From assembly GCF_000025265.1 (NCBI RefSeq), contig NC_013739.1, positions 806,001 through 870,000 of the forward strand: DNA of 64,000 nucleotides, given 5' to 3'. This DNA is from Conexibacter woesei DSM 14684 (GTDB taxonomy: Bacteria > Actinomycetota > Thermoleophilia > Solirubrobacterales > Solirubrobacteraceae). A program made the translations under genes and the position numbers. The notes below the pieces were generated by a model. That model was given only the letters and a program-made list of their open reading frames with translations. It was not told the DNA's origin and made no database searches. Positions 1 through 10,507 of this stretch are shown one piece after another; within the stretch, counting starts at the first letter, position 1; the number at the start of each line of letters is the position of its first letter.

Positions 1-345
1 TCGCGCACCGCGGCGTTCGTGCGCAGCAGCCCGCGCGGCGCGACGAGCGTCGTCTGGAGCGTGCGCTTCCCGGCGGACGGACCCACCCGCCCGGCAGCTG
101 GACCCACCCGCCCGGGCCTGCTGGGCGGGCGCGCGCGGATGGTCTTCGCCGGCGCCGGCACGATCCGCTCGCTCGCCTTCTCGCCCGACGGGCGCTGGCT
201 GGCGTTCGCCTGGCCGCCGTCGGACCAGTGGATCTTCGAGCGCGTCGGCGGCCGGCCGCGACTGGCGACCGTCGGGCACGTCACGCGACGGCTCGGCCAC
301 ATCGGCGACCCGGCCGACTCCGCGGTCGTCGGGTGGGCGCGATGA
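1..345 (+). CDS. C-terminal part of a WD40/TolB-like beta-propeller protein (5' end outside window)
   Basis: The reading frame is open from base 1 and ends in TGA at 343-345, so only the last ~114 residues are present. The segment LAFSPDGRWLAFAWPP is a typical propeller blade strand of TolB/WD40-like proteins (SPDG-W-LAF), followed by a short tail. A short duplicated stretch (GPTRPAAGPTRPG) precedes it. The stop codon overlaps the next start as ATGA, implying translational coupling. Function cannot be assigned beyond a likely extracytoplasmic or scaffold propeller. Confidence 0.6.
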   Translation, partial: SRTAAFVRSSPRGATSVVWSVRFPADGPTRPAAGPTRPGLLGGRARMVFAGAGTIRSLAFSPDGRWLAFAWPPSDQWIFERVGGRPRLATVGHVTRRLGHIGDPADSAVVGWAR

Positions 346-716
346 CGACCGCGACCTTCCTCGCGCTTCTCGCGGGCGCCGTCACCGGCCCGCTCGTGCC
401 GACCGCGCAGGTCGTCCGCGCCTATGCCGGCGTCACTTGCCGCGTGCCGAACTCGATCGCGTGCGACCGCATCGGCATCGCCGTCGACGTGCGCCCGCGA
501 CCGCTGCGGGCGGCAGCGTTCTTCGGCGTGCGCCGCGTCGCGCTCGCGCGGCACGGCGGCGCGAGCTACTGGTCGGGGCAGCTGCGTGACGCGGGCATCG
601 ACCGGATGCTGCTCGCTGACGTGCCGCTGATCCAAGCGCGCGTCGTCGCGACCTTCCGCGACGGCCACCGCGAGACGCTTCCCGTCCTCACCCCGCTGCG
701 GCTGGGATGGGGATGA
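342..716 (+). CDS. small putative secreted protein, unknown function
   Basis: 124 residues from ATG 342, which overlaps the upstream stop by 4 nt (ATGA). The first ~25 residues are hydrophobic (MTTATFLALLAGAVTGPLV) and could be a signal peptide or anchor. The mature part has two cysteines close together (TCRVPNSIAC) that could form a disulfide, and a beta-rich C-terminus (RVVATFRDGHRETLPVLTP). I do not recognise the family. Coupling to the upstream propeller protein suggests a joint extracytoplasmic role, which is inference. Confidence 0.6.
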   Translation: MTTATFLALLAGAVTGPLVPTAQVVRAYAGVTCRVPNSIACDRIGIAVDVRPRPLRAAAFFGVRRVALARHGGASYWSGQLRDAGIDRMLLADVPLIQARVVATFRDGHRETLPVLTPLRLGWG

Positions 717-770
717 GGCTCCGAGCGCGGCGGGTCGGCGACCGCCGCGCTCGGGTCTGCTCGCGCCGGT

Positions 771-2108
771 CTAGAAAGCGAGCGAGAAGGGTGTTTCGAG
801 GAGTTCGCGGATGCGGGCGATGAATTGGGCGGCTTCGGCGCCGTTGAGGATGCGATGGTCGGCGGTGATGGTGACGCTCATGCGCTTGCCGGGGACGATC
901 TGGCCGCTTCTGACGACGGGTGTGTCGCGCAGCGCGCCGACGGAGAGGATGCCGGCCTGGCCGGGGACGATCACGGCGGTGAACTCGGTCGTGCCGAACA
1001 TGCCGAGGTTGGAGACCGTGAAGGTCGCGCCCGACAGCTCCGGCGGCGTGATTCTGCCCGCCCGCACGCGCGCTGCGAGCGCGCGGGCGTCGCGGGAGAT
1101 CTCGCCGAGCGCCTTCTTGTCGGCGTCGAAGACCGTCGGGACGATCAGCGCGTCGTCGGTCGCGACCGCGATCCCGACGTTGACACGGCCGTAGAGCTCC
1201 CACTTGCCGTCTCTGTAGCCGCCGTTGGCCTTCGGGATCTCCCGCAACGCCAACGCGGCGGCTTTGACGACCATGTCGTTGAACGACGGCGCGCGCAGCG
1301 TCTCGGTCGCAGCCGCCTTCATCTGCTCACGCAACTGGACCGCGGCCTCCATGTCGACCTCGGTCGTCACGGTGTAGTCCGGGATCGTCGCCTTCGACTC
1401 CGCCATCCGCCGCGCGATCACCTGCTGCGTGCGCGTCAGCTCCTGGACCGTCACCTCACCCTTCCCGGATCCGGCATCGCCGGAGACGACCGGACCCGGG
1501 ATCTCCTTCGCGGGCTTGGCCGGAGCGGTCGCGGCGTCCGGCTCGGCGGCCGGCGCGGCCGCGGGCGCGTCGGCGGCGGGCGCCGCAGCGGTCGCGGTGC
1601 CGCCCTTCGCGGCCCCCTCGACGTCGGCCTTCACGATCCGGCCGCCGGGGCCGGAGCCCTCGACGCCGGCGAGGTCGACGCCCAGCTCGTTCGCGAGCCG
1701 GCGGGCGACCGGCGAGGCCTTCACGCGGCCGTTGCTGTCGCCGCCGGCGGGCTGCGGCGTCGTCTGCGTCGTCGCGGGCGCAGCCTCGGCAGGCTCGGCC
1801 GGCGCGGCGGTGGCCGGCGCGGGCGCCTTTGCTGCGGCGGCGGCCTTCGGCGCGCTCTTGGCGGCAGCGGGTGCGCTGCCGTCGCCCAGGCGCGCGATCG
1901 GCTCGCCGATCGGCAGCGTCGCGCCCTCTTCGGCGACGATCTCCAGCGTGCCCGAGGCGTCGGCCTCGTAGACCATGTTCGCCTTATCGGTCTCGATCTC
2001 GACAAGCTCCTCGCCGCGCTGGACCTCGTCGCCGGAGGCCTTCAACCACTTGATGATCGTGCCCTCCTCCATGGAGTCGGAAAGGCGGGGCATCACGACA
2101 TCGGGCAC
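771..2108 (-). CDS. dihydrolipoamide acyltransferase (E2 of a 2-oxoacid dehydrogenase complex)
   Basis: 445 residues from a GTG start. An N-terminal lipoyl domain (residues 1-77) carries the lipoylated lysine in ETDKANM (Lys42). A long Ala/Pro linker follows, then a peripheral-subunit-binding domain (~131-168, SPVARRLANELGVDL...GSGPGGRI) and a catalytic acyltransferase domain (~215-445) with the active-site motif DHRILNG (His418). The enzyme transfers the acyl group from E1 to CoA. Substrate (pyruvate, 2-oxoglutarate or branched chain) cannot be decided because E1 is absent from the window. E3 (lpdA) lies upstream on the same strand, but a hairpin at 2228-2255 suggests a separate transcript. 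Confidence 0.93.
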   Translation of the reverse strand: MPDVVMPRLSDSMEEGTIIKWLKASGDEVQRGEELVEIETDKANMVYEADASGTLEIVAEEGATLPIGEPIARLGDGSAPAAAKSAPKAAAAAKAPAPATAAPAEPAEAAPATTQTTPQPAGGDSNGRVKASPVARRLANELGVDLAGVEGSGPGGRIVKADVEGAAKGGTATAAAPAADAPAAAPAAEPDAATAPAKPAKEIPGPVVSGDAGSGKGEVTVQELTRTQQVIARRMAESKATIPDYTVTTEVDMEAAVQLREQMKAAATETLRAPSFNDMVVKAAALALREIPKANGGYRDGKWELYGRVNVGIAVATDDALIVPTVFDADKKALGEISRDARALAARVRAGRITPPELSGATFTVSNLGMFGTTEFTAVIVPGQAGILSVGALRDTPVVRSGQIVPGKRMSVTITADHRILNGAEAAQFIARIRELLETPFSLAF

Positions 2109-2227
2109 GGCGGGTTCCTTTCGCTACGACCTGCGCTTCCGCTCTGCCGATTTGCTATCGGCCTACCCGCACGATAGCGGAGGACCAGCGCCCGAACGGG
2201 TGCGGTCAACCCCCCGCTTGCACGGGG

Positions 2228-2255
2228 TGCGGACGGAACGGAGGTTCCATTCGCA
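2228..2255 (-). terminator. hairpin directly after the small ORF upstream of the E2 gene
   Basis: Arms 2228-2239 and 2244-2255 pair over 12 positions with one mismatch and one G-T pair around a 4-nt loop. The hairpin starts at the base next to the stop codon of the 82-residue gene. There is no T-run, as is usual in very GC-rich actinobacteria. It probably separates the lpdA-containing transcript from E2. Confidence 0.5.
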
Positions 2256-2504
2256 TCACTCCTGCGCGGCACGCCAGGCGGCGAGGAAGTCGCCTGCCTC
2301 CAGGCGTCCCATGTCCTCGCGCAGCGCACGCGCGAGGCGGCGCGCCTCGCGCGGCGGCAGGTCCCAGAACAGCACGACCTCGCCGCTGTCGATCTCGACG
2401 ACCTCGACCCGGTCGACGCGCTCGGGCGGGGCGAGGAAGGCGGGTCCGCGGCCCTCGCGGGCGACGATCAGCTCGTACGCGCGGTTCGCCCGCACGGCGC
2501 TCAC
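2256..2504 (-). CDS. small conserved-looking hypothetical protein
   Basis: 82 residues, acidic and arginine-rich, with no signal peptide or membrane segment. It reads as a beta-strand region (RVEVVEIDSGEVVLFWDL) followed by an amphipathic helix (PPREARRLARALREDMGRL). Its ATG overlaps the TGA of the DsbA-like gene by 4 nt, so it is translationally coupled to it. Family not recognised; it may be a partner of the preceding thioredoxin-fold protein. Confidence 0.65.
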   Translation of the reverse strand: MSAVRANRAYELIVAREGRGPAFLAPPERVDRVEVVEIDSGEVVLFWDLPPREARRLARALREDMGRLEAGDFLAAWRAAQE

Positions 2505-3175
2505 CGCTCGGTCGTGGTGCGCCGCACGGCGGTCAGTGCAGCGGTCAGCTCGGCGGCGGCCGCGTCGATCCCCGCGTCGCCGTGGTAGACGTCGTCACCG
2601 ATCCGCACGGCGGGCACGCGCCGCACGCCGGCCGCCGCGGCATCGGCGGTCGCCGCGTCGAGCGCCGCGCCGATCGCATCGCGATCGAGCGCCTTCTTGA
2701 CGGCGTTCGGGTGCATCTCGCAGGCGGCGCCGGCGATCAGGATCGTGTCGTCGTCGGCGAGGTCGCGTCCGCCCGCGAACGCCTGGCGGAAGGCGGCGAG
2801 GGAGAAGGCGACCGCGCGGCCGATCTGCTTCGCGTACGTCGCGGCGACCATCGCGCGGCGCGAGTCGCCGGGCCAGTCCGCCGGCCACCGCAGCGGCTGC
2901 ACGTGGCGCCGCGCGGCGAGCGCCTCGATCGCGGCGCGGCGCCCGGGGGGCTCCTCGCCGGCGGCGACGTCGTGCTCGCCGGTCACGGCCTCGCCCGGCA
3001 GCCCGGCCGCCAGCACCGGCACCCACTCGGGCACGACCGGCAGCGCGGCCATCACACGCTCGGCGGCGAGGTACGCCTCGGGCTCACCGAGGTCGTAGTA
3101 GAACAACGGCCGCGTCCCCTCCGAAGAGGGCGCGGCCGCCTGATGCTGCGTGACCGAGAGATCGAGCTCGGACAC
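2501..3175 (-). CDS. DsbA-fold / 2-hydroxychromene-2-carboxylate isomerase-like protein
   Basis: 224 residues from a GTG start. The N-terminus FYYDLGEPEAYLAAER matches the first strand-helix of the DsbA/HCCA-isomerase thioredoxin superfamily. A central helical domain (SRRAMVAATYAKQIGRAVAFS) and the cis-Pro region VRRVPAVRIGDDVYHG near residues 190-205 complete the fold. There is no CxxC, so thiol oxidation of the DsbA type is unlikely; the HCCA-isomerase or kappa-GST-like group is a better match. It starts 12 nt after lpdA and is coupled to the 82-residue gene downstream, hence the same operon. Confidence 0.75.
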   Translation of the reverse strand: MSELDLSVTQHQAAAPSSEGTRPLFYYDLGEPEAYLAAERVMAALPVVPEWVPVLAAGLPGEAVTGEHDVAAGEEPPGRRAAIEALAARRHVQPLRWPADWPGDSRRAMVAATYAKQIGRAVAFSLAAFRQAFAGGRDLADDDTILIAGAACEMHPNAVKKALDRDAIGAALDAATADAAAAGVRRVPAVRIGDDVYHGDAGIDAAAAELTAALTAVRRTTTER

Positions 3176-3187
3176 CGAGGTTCCGTC

Positions 3188-4561
3188 CTAGCCGTGGATC
3201 AGCCAGCCGTCGGCGTCGCGCGCGGCTTCCATGACGCCCTCGGAGAGCGTCGGGTGGCCGTGGACGATGCGCGCGACCTCGGGGTAGCCGCCCTCGAGCG
3301 ACTTGGCGTTGACGAGCTCCTGGATCAGCTCGGTCGCCTTCGCGCCGATGATGTGACCGCCGAGCAGCTCGCCGTATCTCTTGTCGCCGATGATCTTGAT
3401 CAGGCCCGCGCGGTCGCCGTAGACCGTGCCGGCGCCGACGGCGCCGTAGGGGACTCTGCCGACGACGACGTCGTGGCCGGCGTCCTTCGCCTGCTGCTCG
3501 GTGAGCCCGAACGAGGCGACGTTCGGCGTGCAGAAGGTCGCACGCGGGACGTCGACGTACTCGAACGGATGCGTCTCGTCGCCGTTGATGTCCTCGGCGG
3601 CGATGATGCCCTCCTCCGACGCCTTGTGAGCGAGCGCGGGGCCGGGGACGATGTCGCCGATCGCCCACACGCCCTTGACCGACGTGCGCTGCGCGCGGTC
3701 GACCTCGATCAGGCCTCTGTCGTCGACCTTGACGCCGGCCTCGTCGAGCCCGAGGCCTTCGACGTCGGCGCCGCGGCCGGCCGCGATCACGAGCCACTCG
3801 GCCTCGCCGGCCTCGCCGTTGTAGGTGAATCTGACGGACGAGTCACCGGCCTCGACGTTCTCGACGAACGTTCTCGTGAAGACCTTCATGCCCTGCTTCT
3901 TGAGCCCGCGCTCGGCGAGCTTCGAGATGTCGGAGTCCTCGGTCGGGAGGACCCGGTCCAGCGCCTCGAACAGCAGCACCTCGGTGCCGAGGCGGGCGTA
4001 CGCGGAGGCGATCTCCGAGCCGGACGCGCCGGCGCCGACGACGGCGAGCGTCTTCGGCAGCTCGTCGAGCGCCCACGCCTCCTCGGTGCCGATCACGCGG
4101 CCGCCGAACTGCGTGCCGGGGATCGGCCGCTTGACCGAGCCGGTCGCGAGGATGACGCCCTTCGTCGCCTCGTACGTCGTGCCGTCGACGACGACGTTGC
4201 CGTCCTTCGTGACGGCGCCGACGCCCTCGATGACGTCGATTCTGTTCTTCTTGAAGAGGCCGCTGACGCCGCCGGTCATCGTTCTGATGACCTTCTTGCG
4301 GCGGTCCATGACCTTCGAGAAGTCGACCGTGCGGCCCTCGACGGCGATGCCGAACTCAGCGGCCTCGTCGATCTCGGAGAGGATGTCGGCCGAGCGGAGC
4401 ACGACCTTCGCAGGGATGCAGGCGTAGTTGAGGCACCGGCCGCCGATCTGGTCCTTCTCGACGACAGCGGTTCGCAGTCCGAGCTGCGCCGCGCGGATGG
4501 CCGCGACGTAGCCGCCGGGACCGGACCCGATGACGATGCAGTCGTATGCGGAATCAGGCAT
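3188..4561 (-). CDS. lpdA: dihydrolipoyl dehydrogenase (E3)
   Basis: 457 residues, normal length. FAD-binding GSGPGG at ~12-17, redox-active disulfide in GGRCLNYACIPAK (Cys43/Cys48), a second NAD-binding GxGxxG-type segment (VVGAGASGSE), and the C-terminal HGHPTLSE with the His436-Glu441 base pair. It reoxidises the dihydrolipoyl groups of E2 with NAD+. The disulfide motif differs from the common GGTCLNxGCIPSK form (R for T, A for G and A for S), a lineage variant that keeps both cysteines. A -10 box TATAAC at 4571-4576 lies 9 nt before the ATG, so the mRNA is probably leaderless or nearly so. Confidence 0.95.
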   Translation of the reverse strand: MPDSAYDCIVIGSGPGGYVAAIRAAQLGLRTAVVEKDQIGGRCLNYACIPAKVVLRSADILSEIDEAAEFGIAVEGRTVDFSKVMDRRKKVIRTMTGGVSGLFKKNRIDVIEGVGAVTKDGNVVVDGTTYEATKGVILATGSVKRPIPGTQFGGRVIGTEEAWALDELPKTLAVVGAGASGSEIASAYARLGTEVLLFEALDRVLPTEDSDISKLAERGLKKQGMKVFTRTFVENVEAGDSSVRFTYNGEAGEAEWLVIAAGRGADVEGLGLDEAGVKVDDRGLIEVDRAQRTSVKGVWAIGDIVPGPALAHKASEEGIIAAEDINGDETHPFEYVDVPRATFCTPNVASFGLTEQQAKDAGHDVVVGRVPYGAVGAGTVYGDRAGLIKIIGDKRYGELLGGHIIGAKATELIQELVNAKSLEGGYPEVARIVHGHPTLSEGVMEAARDADGWLIHG

Positions 4562-4570
4562 GGCGGCGAG

Positions 4571-4576
4571 GTTATA
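4571..4576 (-). promoter_or_regulatory. -10 box (TATAAC) of lpdA, leaderless arrangement
   Basis: TATAAC ends 9 nt before the lpdA ATG at 4561, too close for a ribosome-binding site in the transcript. The same spacing recurs before many genes in this window. Confidence 0.55.
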
Positions 4577-4636
4577 CGAACGTCGTTCGCGAGCGCCGTG
4601 CGCCTAACAGATCCGCCTGCCGGATGTCGCGTTCCG

Positions 4637-5194
4637 CTAGCGCGCGGGGCGCCGCTCGGGCATCTGGATGCGGGCCATCGCTCGGATCAGCTTCCAGAAG
4701 AGCCAGCCGCCGAGCACGATCACGGCGACGCAGAGGAGCGCGGCCCAGACGTTGGAGGCGACCATCAGCGACAGCGAGGCGACGACGATCTGGAACGCCA
4801 GCAGGGCCTCGAAGCCGAGCACGGCCCAGTAGCGCACGCGCCACATGCCGTAGCCGGCGACCAGGAAGATGCCGGCGAGGAAGAGCGCGCCCGCGAGGCT
4901 GCCCTCGCCGCCGACGCGCGCGCCGGAGGCGTAGCCGACGACGACGAGCACGCCGAGCACAGTCGAGACGAGTGCGCCGGCGGTGACGGCGCCGGGCCGC
5001 TCGCCGTCGGCGAGCGGGACGAGCGCCGCGCGCGCCTCGGCGTTGCGCAGCTCGGTGCGGCTCGGTCTGGCGGGCTCGGCCGCGGGCTCCGTGCCGGGCG
5101 CAGCGGGCGCGGCGGACGCGTCCGTCTGAGACGCCGCGGCGGGCGGCGCGACCGCCCCGCTGCGCTGCCCGCGCTTGCGGCTACGCTGCCCCAA
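4637..5194 (-). CDS. integral membrane protein, four predicted TM segments
   Basis: 185 residues. The first ~70 are polar and Ala/Pro-rich with a basic start (MGQRSRKRGQRSG), and the rest holds about four hydrophobic spans (AGALVSTVLGVLVVVGYASG, LAGALFLAGIFLVAGYG, WAVLGFEALLAFQIVVASL, WAALLCVAVIVLGGWLFW) with a basic C-terminus. The start overlaps the 3' end of thiE by 14 nt, so the two are co-transcribed. No family recognised. Confidence 0.7.
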   Translation of the reverse strand: MGQRSRKRGQRSGAVAPPAAASQTDASAAPAAPGTEPAAEPARPSRTELRNAEARAALVPLADGERPGAVTAGALVSTVLGVLVVVGYASGARVGGEGSLAGALFLAGIFLVAGYGMWRVRYWAVLGFEALLAFQIVVASLSLMVASNVWAALLCVAVIVLGGWLFWKLIRAMARIQMPERRPAR

Positions 5195-5852
5195 CGCGAG
5201 CCTCCAGCGTGGCGCGCAGCGCGCGCGCCGACGCCTCCGGATCGGCCGCGGCCGTCAGCGCGCGGACGACGACCGCGCGTGTCGCGCCTGCGGCCGCGAC
5301 GGGGCCGACGGTGCTCGCGTCGATGCCGCCGATCGCGAACCACGGCGCGCGCCGCGGCGTGCGCGCGGCATGCTCGATCAGCTCGATGCCGACGGCCGGG
5401 CGGCCGGGCTTCGTCGGCGTCGCGTGGACGGGGCCGACGGCGAAGTAGTCGACCTCGTCGCGCGCGTCGGCGGCGTCGACCTGCGCGGGCGTGTGCGTCG
5501 AGAGGCCGACGATGCGGTCCGGGCCGACGGCCGCGCGCGTCTGCGCGACGGGCAGGTCGTCCTGGCCGACGTGGACGCCGTCGGCGCCGGTCGCCGCGAC
5601 GAGGTCGGGCCGGTCGTTGAGGATGAAGAGCGCGCCGTGCGCGTCGGCGGCCGCGCGGAAGACCGGCGCGGCACGCAGGATCGTCGCGTCGTCGCCGTCC
5701 TTGTCGCGCAGCTGCACGAGGTCGGCGCCGCCGCGCAGGGCGGCGTCGAGGAAGGCGGCGAGGTCGCGCCCGTCGCCGGTCGCGTCGCAGACGAGGTAGA
5801 GGTGGGCGGCGGCGAGCCGCGCGCGTCGTTCGGTGCCGGTGGTGAGGGACAT
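5181..5852 (-). CDS. thiE: thiamine-phosphate synthase
   Basis: 223 residues from ATG 5852; an upstream in-frame ATG at 5864 would add four residues. TIM-barrel enzyme joining HMP-pyrophosphate and HET-phosphate to thiamine phosphate. Visible motifs: LYLVCD at strand 1, GGADLVQLRDKD (pyrophosphate and Mg site), FILNDRPDL, GADGVHVGQDDLP, VGLSTHT and DYFAVGPVHATPTKPG, followed by the phosphate-binding AIGGI. It sits about 1.2 kb from the TPP-riboswitch-controlled thiOSG genes but on the opposite strand, and I see no riboswitch of its own. Confidence 0.93.
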   Translation of the reverse strand: MSLTTGTERRARLAAAHLYLVCDATGDGRDLAAFLDAALRGGADLVQLRDKDGDDATILRAAPVFRAAADAHGALFILNDRPDLVAATGADGVHVGQDDLPVAQTRAAVGPDRIVGLSTHTPAQVDAADARDEVDYFAVGPVHATPTKPGRPAVGIELIEHAARTPRRAPWFAIGGIDASTVGPVAAAGATRAVVVRALTAAADPEASARALRATLEARVGAA

Positions 5853-5894
5853 CTGGAACCCCATCTTGGCAGCCGGCCGCCGCCCGGCCGCCGC

Positions 5895-6401
5895 TCAGGC
5901 CGCGGCCTGCTCCTTCTCGGCCTCCTCCAGCGCCTTCTTCAGCTCCTTCGACTCGGCCTTCAGCTCCTTCGCGACGAGCTTGTCGGCACGCGCGACGGCG
6001 GCGCGGACGGCCTCCTCGACGGTCGACTCGCCGACGACGAACAGCGCCGCCTCGCCCTCGTCGAGCGTCTCGCCCAGCTCTTTCAGCGCGTTGCGCGGCA
6101 GCCCTCGCCAGAAGTGGCCGACGAGCCCGCCGAACGCGCCGCCGACGAGTGCGGTCCCGATCAGCGACGGCGGGAACAGGATCCCCAGCACCGCGCCGAC
6201 GCCGAGCCCCGTCCAGGCGCCGTGCTGCGTCGGCTTCTCGTGCCGGCGGACGTGCAGGTGGCCGTCGCCGTCGCGGTGGACGACCGCCGCGTCGTAGGTC
6301 CCCACGAGCCCGTCGGCGTGCAGCTCCCGCACCGCCTCGTAGTCGGCCTGCGCGTCGACCTCGCGCTCGTAGGCCCCGATCAGCACGAACGTCTCGCTCA
6401 T
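5895..6401 (-). CDS. DUF1269-type membrane-associated protein
   Basis: 168 residues from ATG 6401 (a GTG three bases upstream is the alternative). The N-terminal part (FVLIGAYEREVDAQADYEAVREL) and a central glycine-rich hydrophobic hairpin (GAVLGILFPPSLIGTALVGGAFGGLVGHF) match the DUF1269/general-stress 17M-like layout. A C-terminal Lys/Glu/Ala helix (ESKELKKALEEAEKEQAAA) is likely a coiled coil. Probably membrane-anchored and stress-related; role unknown. Confidence 0.75.
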   Translation of the reverse strand: MSETFVLIGAYEREVDAQADYEAVRELHADGLVGTYDAAVVHRDGDGHLHVRRHEKPTQHGAWTGLGVGAVLGILFPPSLIGTALVGGAFGGLVGHFWRGLPRNALKELGETLDEGEAALFVVGESTVEEAVRAAVARADKLVAKELKAESKELKKALEEAEKEQAAA

Positions 6402-6459
6402 CACTCGCTCCCGTCGTCGTTCCGTGTCCGGGACAGTCTCGGCGCGCTGCGCCGAGAAC

Positions 6460-6855
6460 TCAAGCGGCGCGGCGTCCGTGCGCGTTCGCCGGGACGGTCG
6501 CGACGTAGCGCACGATGACGACCAGCAGCACGAATGCCCAACCCGACCAGACGCCGTTGGCGCTCGACGACAGCTGCGCTCCGACGCAGACGAGCAGGAT
6601 CGGCCAGAAGCGCAGCTTCCAGTTGCCGCGCGACTCGATCGCGAGGCCGAGCGACAGCGTCACGGCGACCGGGGCGGCGAGATCCAGCAGCCCGTCGTCC
6701 CAGCCGAGCGGCGTCAGCGAGACCTTCAGCAGCATGAGGACGGGGATCGCGGTCAGGAGGGCGCGCAGGAGCATCCCGACCGACCACAGCCAGGTTGGGC
6801 GCTCGGGAGCGCCCGCCGGAGCGGCGATGCGGCGGCTGTCGAGCGTCTGCTCCAC
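6460..6855 (-). CDS. small integral membrane protein, unknown function
   Basis: 131 residues from GTG 6855; upstream in-frame codons read into the riboswitch region and are rejected. Three or four hydrophobic spans are visible (WSVGMLLRALLTAIPVLMLL, DLAAPVAVTLSLGLAIE, FWPILLVCVGAQLS, WAFVLLVVIVRYVA). It diverges from the riboswitch and thiO. A link to thiamine transport is conceivable but unsupported. Confidence 0.6.
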   Translation of the reverse strand: MEQTLDSRRIAAPAGAPERPTWLWSVGMLLRALLTAIPVLMLLKVSLTPLGWDDGLLDLAAPVAVTLSLGLAIESRGNWKLRFWPILLVCVGAQLSSSANGVWSGWAFVLLVVIVRYVATVPANAHGRRAA

Positions 6856-6914
6856 GGCGCGATCGTATTGTCTCCCCGGGACCGCTGCGCAGATCGGCTG
6901 CGCGCTACCATCGG

Positions 6915-7008
6915 ACTCCACGGGAGCCCCACCAGTGGGCTGAGAGGGCGGTGAGCGAGACCGCCGACCGTCACCACCTGATCCGGATAATGCCGGCGCA
7001 GGGAAGGA
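6915..7008 (+). promoter_or_regulatory. TPP riboswitch (THI box)
   Basis: The conserved elements occur in order: GGGAGCC-like segment at 6921-6929, CTGAGAG at 6940-6946, a GC stem (GGCGGTG...) with GACC, then CTGATC-GGATAATGCCGGCG-AGGGA at 6978-7004. This matches the thiamine-pyrophosphate aptamer. The ribosome-binding site AAGGAGG (7004-7010) and GTG start (7014) follow the aptamer immediately, so TPP binding probably blocks translation initiation. I see no separate terminator stem. Confidence 0.93.
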
Positions 7009-7013
7009 GGCAC

Positions 7014-9796
<2,783 letters not shown>

Positions 9797-9803
9797 AGCG
9801 TCG

Positions 9804-10484
9804 TCACGCCGACTTTCCGACCGTTGCAAGCAACGGTGCATGGTCGGAGAGGTCGCCGCGGTCGAGCAGCTCGACCGCGGCTGTCGGTGCGAGCCCGCCC
9901 GTCGCGAAGACGTGGTCGACCTTGACGCCGCCCGCGTGCGCGAAGCCGGGCAGGTCGGGATCGCGCACGTTGAAGTCGCCGCCGAGCACGAGCGGCGCGC
10001 CGGCCGCCCAGCGCAGCGTCGCCGCACGCGCGGCGGCGATCTCACGCCGTGCCTGCGGGTCGTCGTGCACGGTCGCGTGGAGGTTGGCGAACCAGCTGCC
10101 GTGCGCGTCGCGGACCGCGTGCACGACGCGCCGCTCCGGCCACAGGCACAGCCGTCGCCGCGCGTGCGCGGCGATCGCGTCGCTTGCGCCACGCACGAGG
10201 ATCGCGTTCGCGCCCCCGCCGCCCGACTTGATCAGCTCCGGCCAGCGCCGTGCGACGGCGCGTCGCAGCGGCAGCAGCTGGTTGCGCGAGGTGAGTGTGG
10301 TGCGCTGCTGCGCGCCGCTCGCGGCGGCGAGCGCCGGCGGCCACCACGGCGGCACCTCCTGCAGCAGCGCAACGTCCCACGGCCACGACGCGATGCGCTC
10401 CGCAAACTGGTCGATCAGGTCGGCGTTGCGCGGCGGCAGCGCACGCCCGTGGAAGAGATTCCAGGTCAGCACGCGCAGCGCCAT
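9804..10484 (-). CDS. endonuclease/exonuclease/phosphatase (EEP) family hydrolase
   Basis: 226 residues from ATG 10484. EEP landmarks: LRVLTWNLFHG (Asn metal contact), LLQEVPPWW (catalytic Glu), LHATVHDD (His/Asp), GGDFNVRDPDLPG (GDFN) and the C-terminal SDHAPL (Asp-His). Such enzymes cleave phosphodiester bonds in nucleic acids or lipids using Mg2+. There is no signal peptide, so it is likely cytoplasmic. It is divergent from argF with only 23 bp between the starts. Confidence 0.85.
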   Translation of the reverse strand: MALRVLTWNLFHGRALPPRNADLIDQFAERIASWPWDVALLQEVPPWWPPALAAASGAQQRTTLTSRNQLLPLRRAVARRWPELIKSGGGGANAILVRGASDAIAAHARRRLCLWPERRVVHAVRDAHGSWFANLHATVHDDPQARREIAAARAATLRWAAGAPLVLGGDFNVRDPDLPGFAHAGGVKVDHVFATGGLAPTAAVELLDRGDLSDHAPLLATVGKSA

Positions 10485-10490
10485 CGTGTG

Positions 10491-10500
10491 ACCGTACACT
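10491..10500. promoter_or_regulatory. overlapping divergent -10 boxes for argF and the EEP gene
   Basis: TACACT (10495-10500, plus) lies 7 nt before the argF GTG, and TACGGT (10496-10491, minus) lies 6 nt before the EEP ATG. The two boxes share two bases, so both genes are probably transcribed as leaderless mRNAs from mutually exclusive polymerase positions. Confidence 0.5.
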
Positions 10501-10507
10501 GGCGCGC

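Noticed and set aside
2582-5620. 1012-codon open frame on the plus strand
   Set aside because: It runs antisense through lpdA, the DsbA-like gene and a membrane protein gene. The product is a random Arg/Asp/Gly-rich sequence with no domain. Long antisense frames are expected at this GC content.
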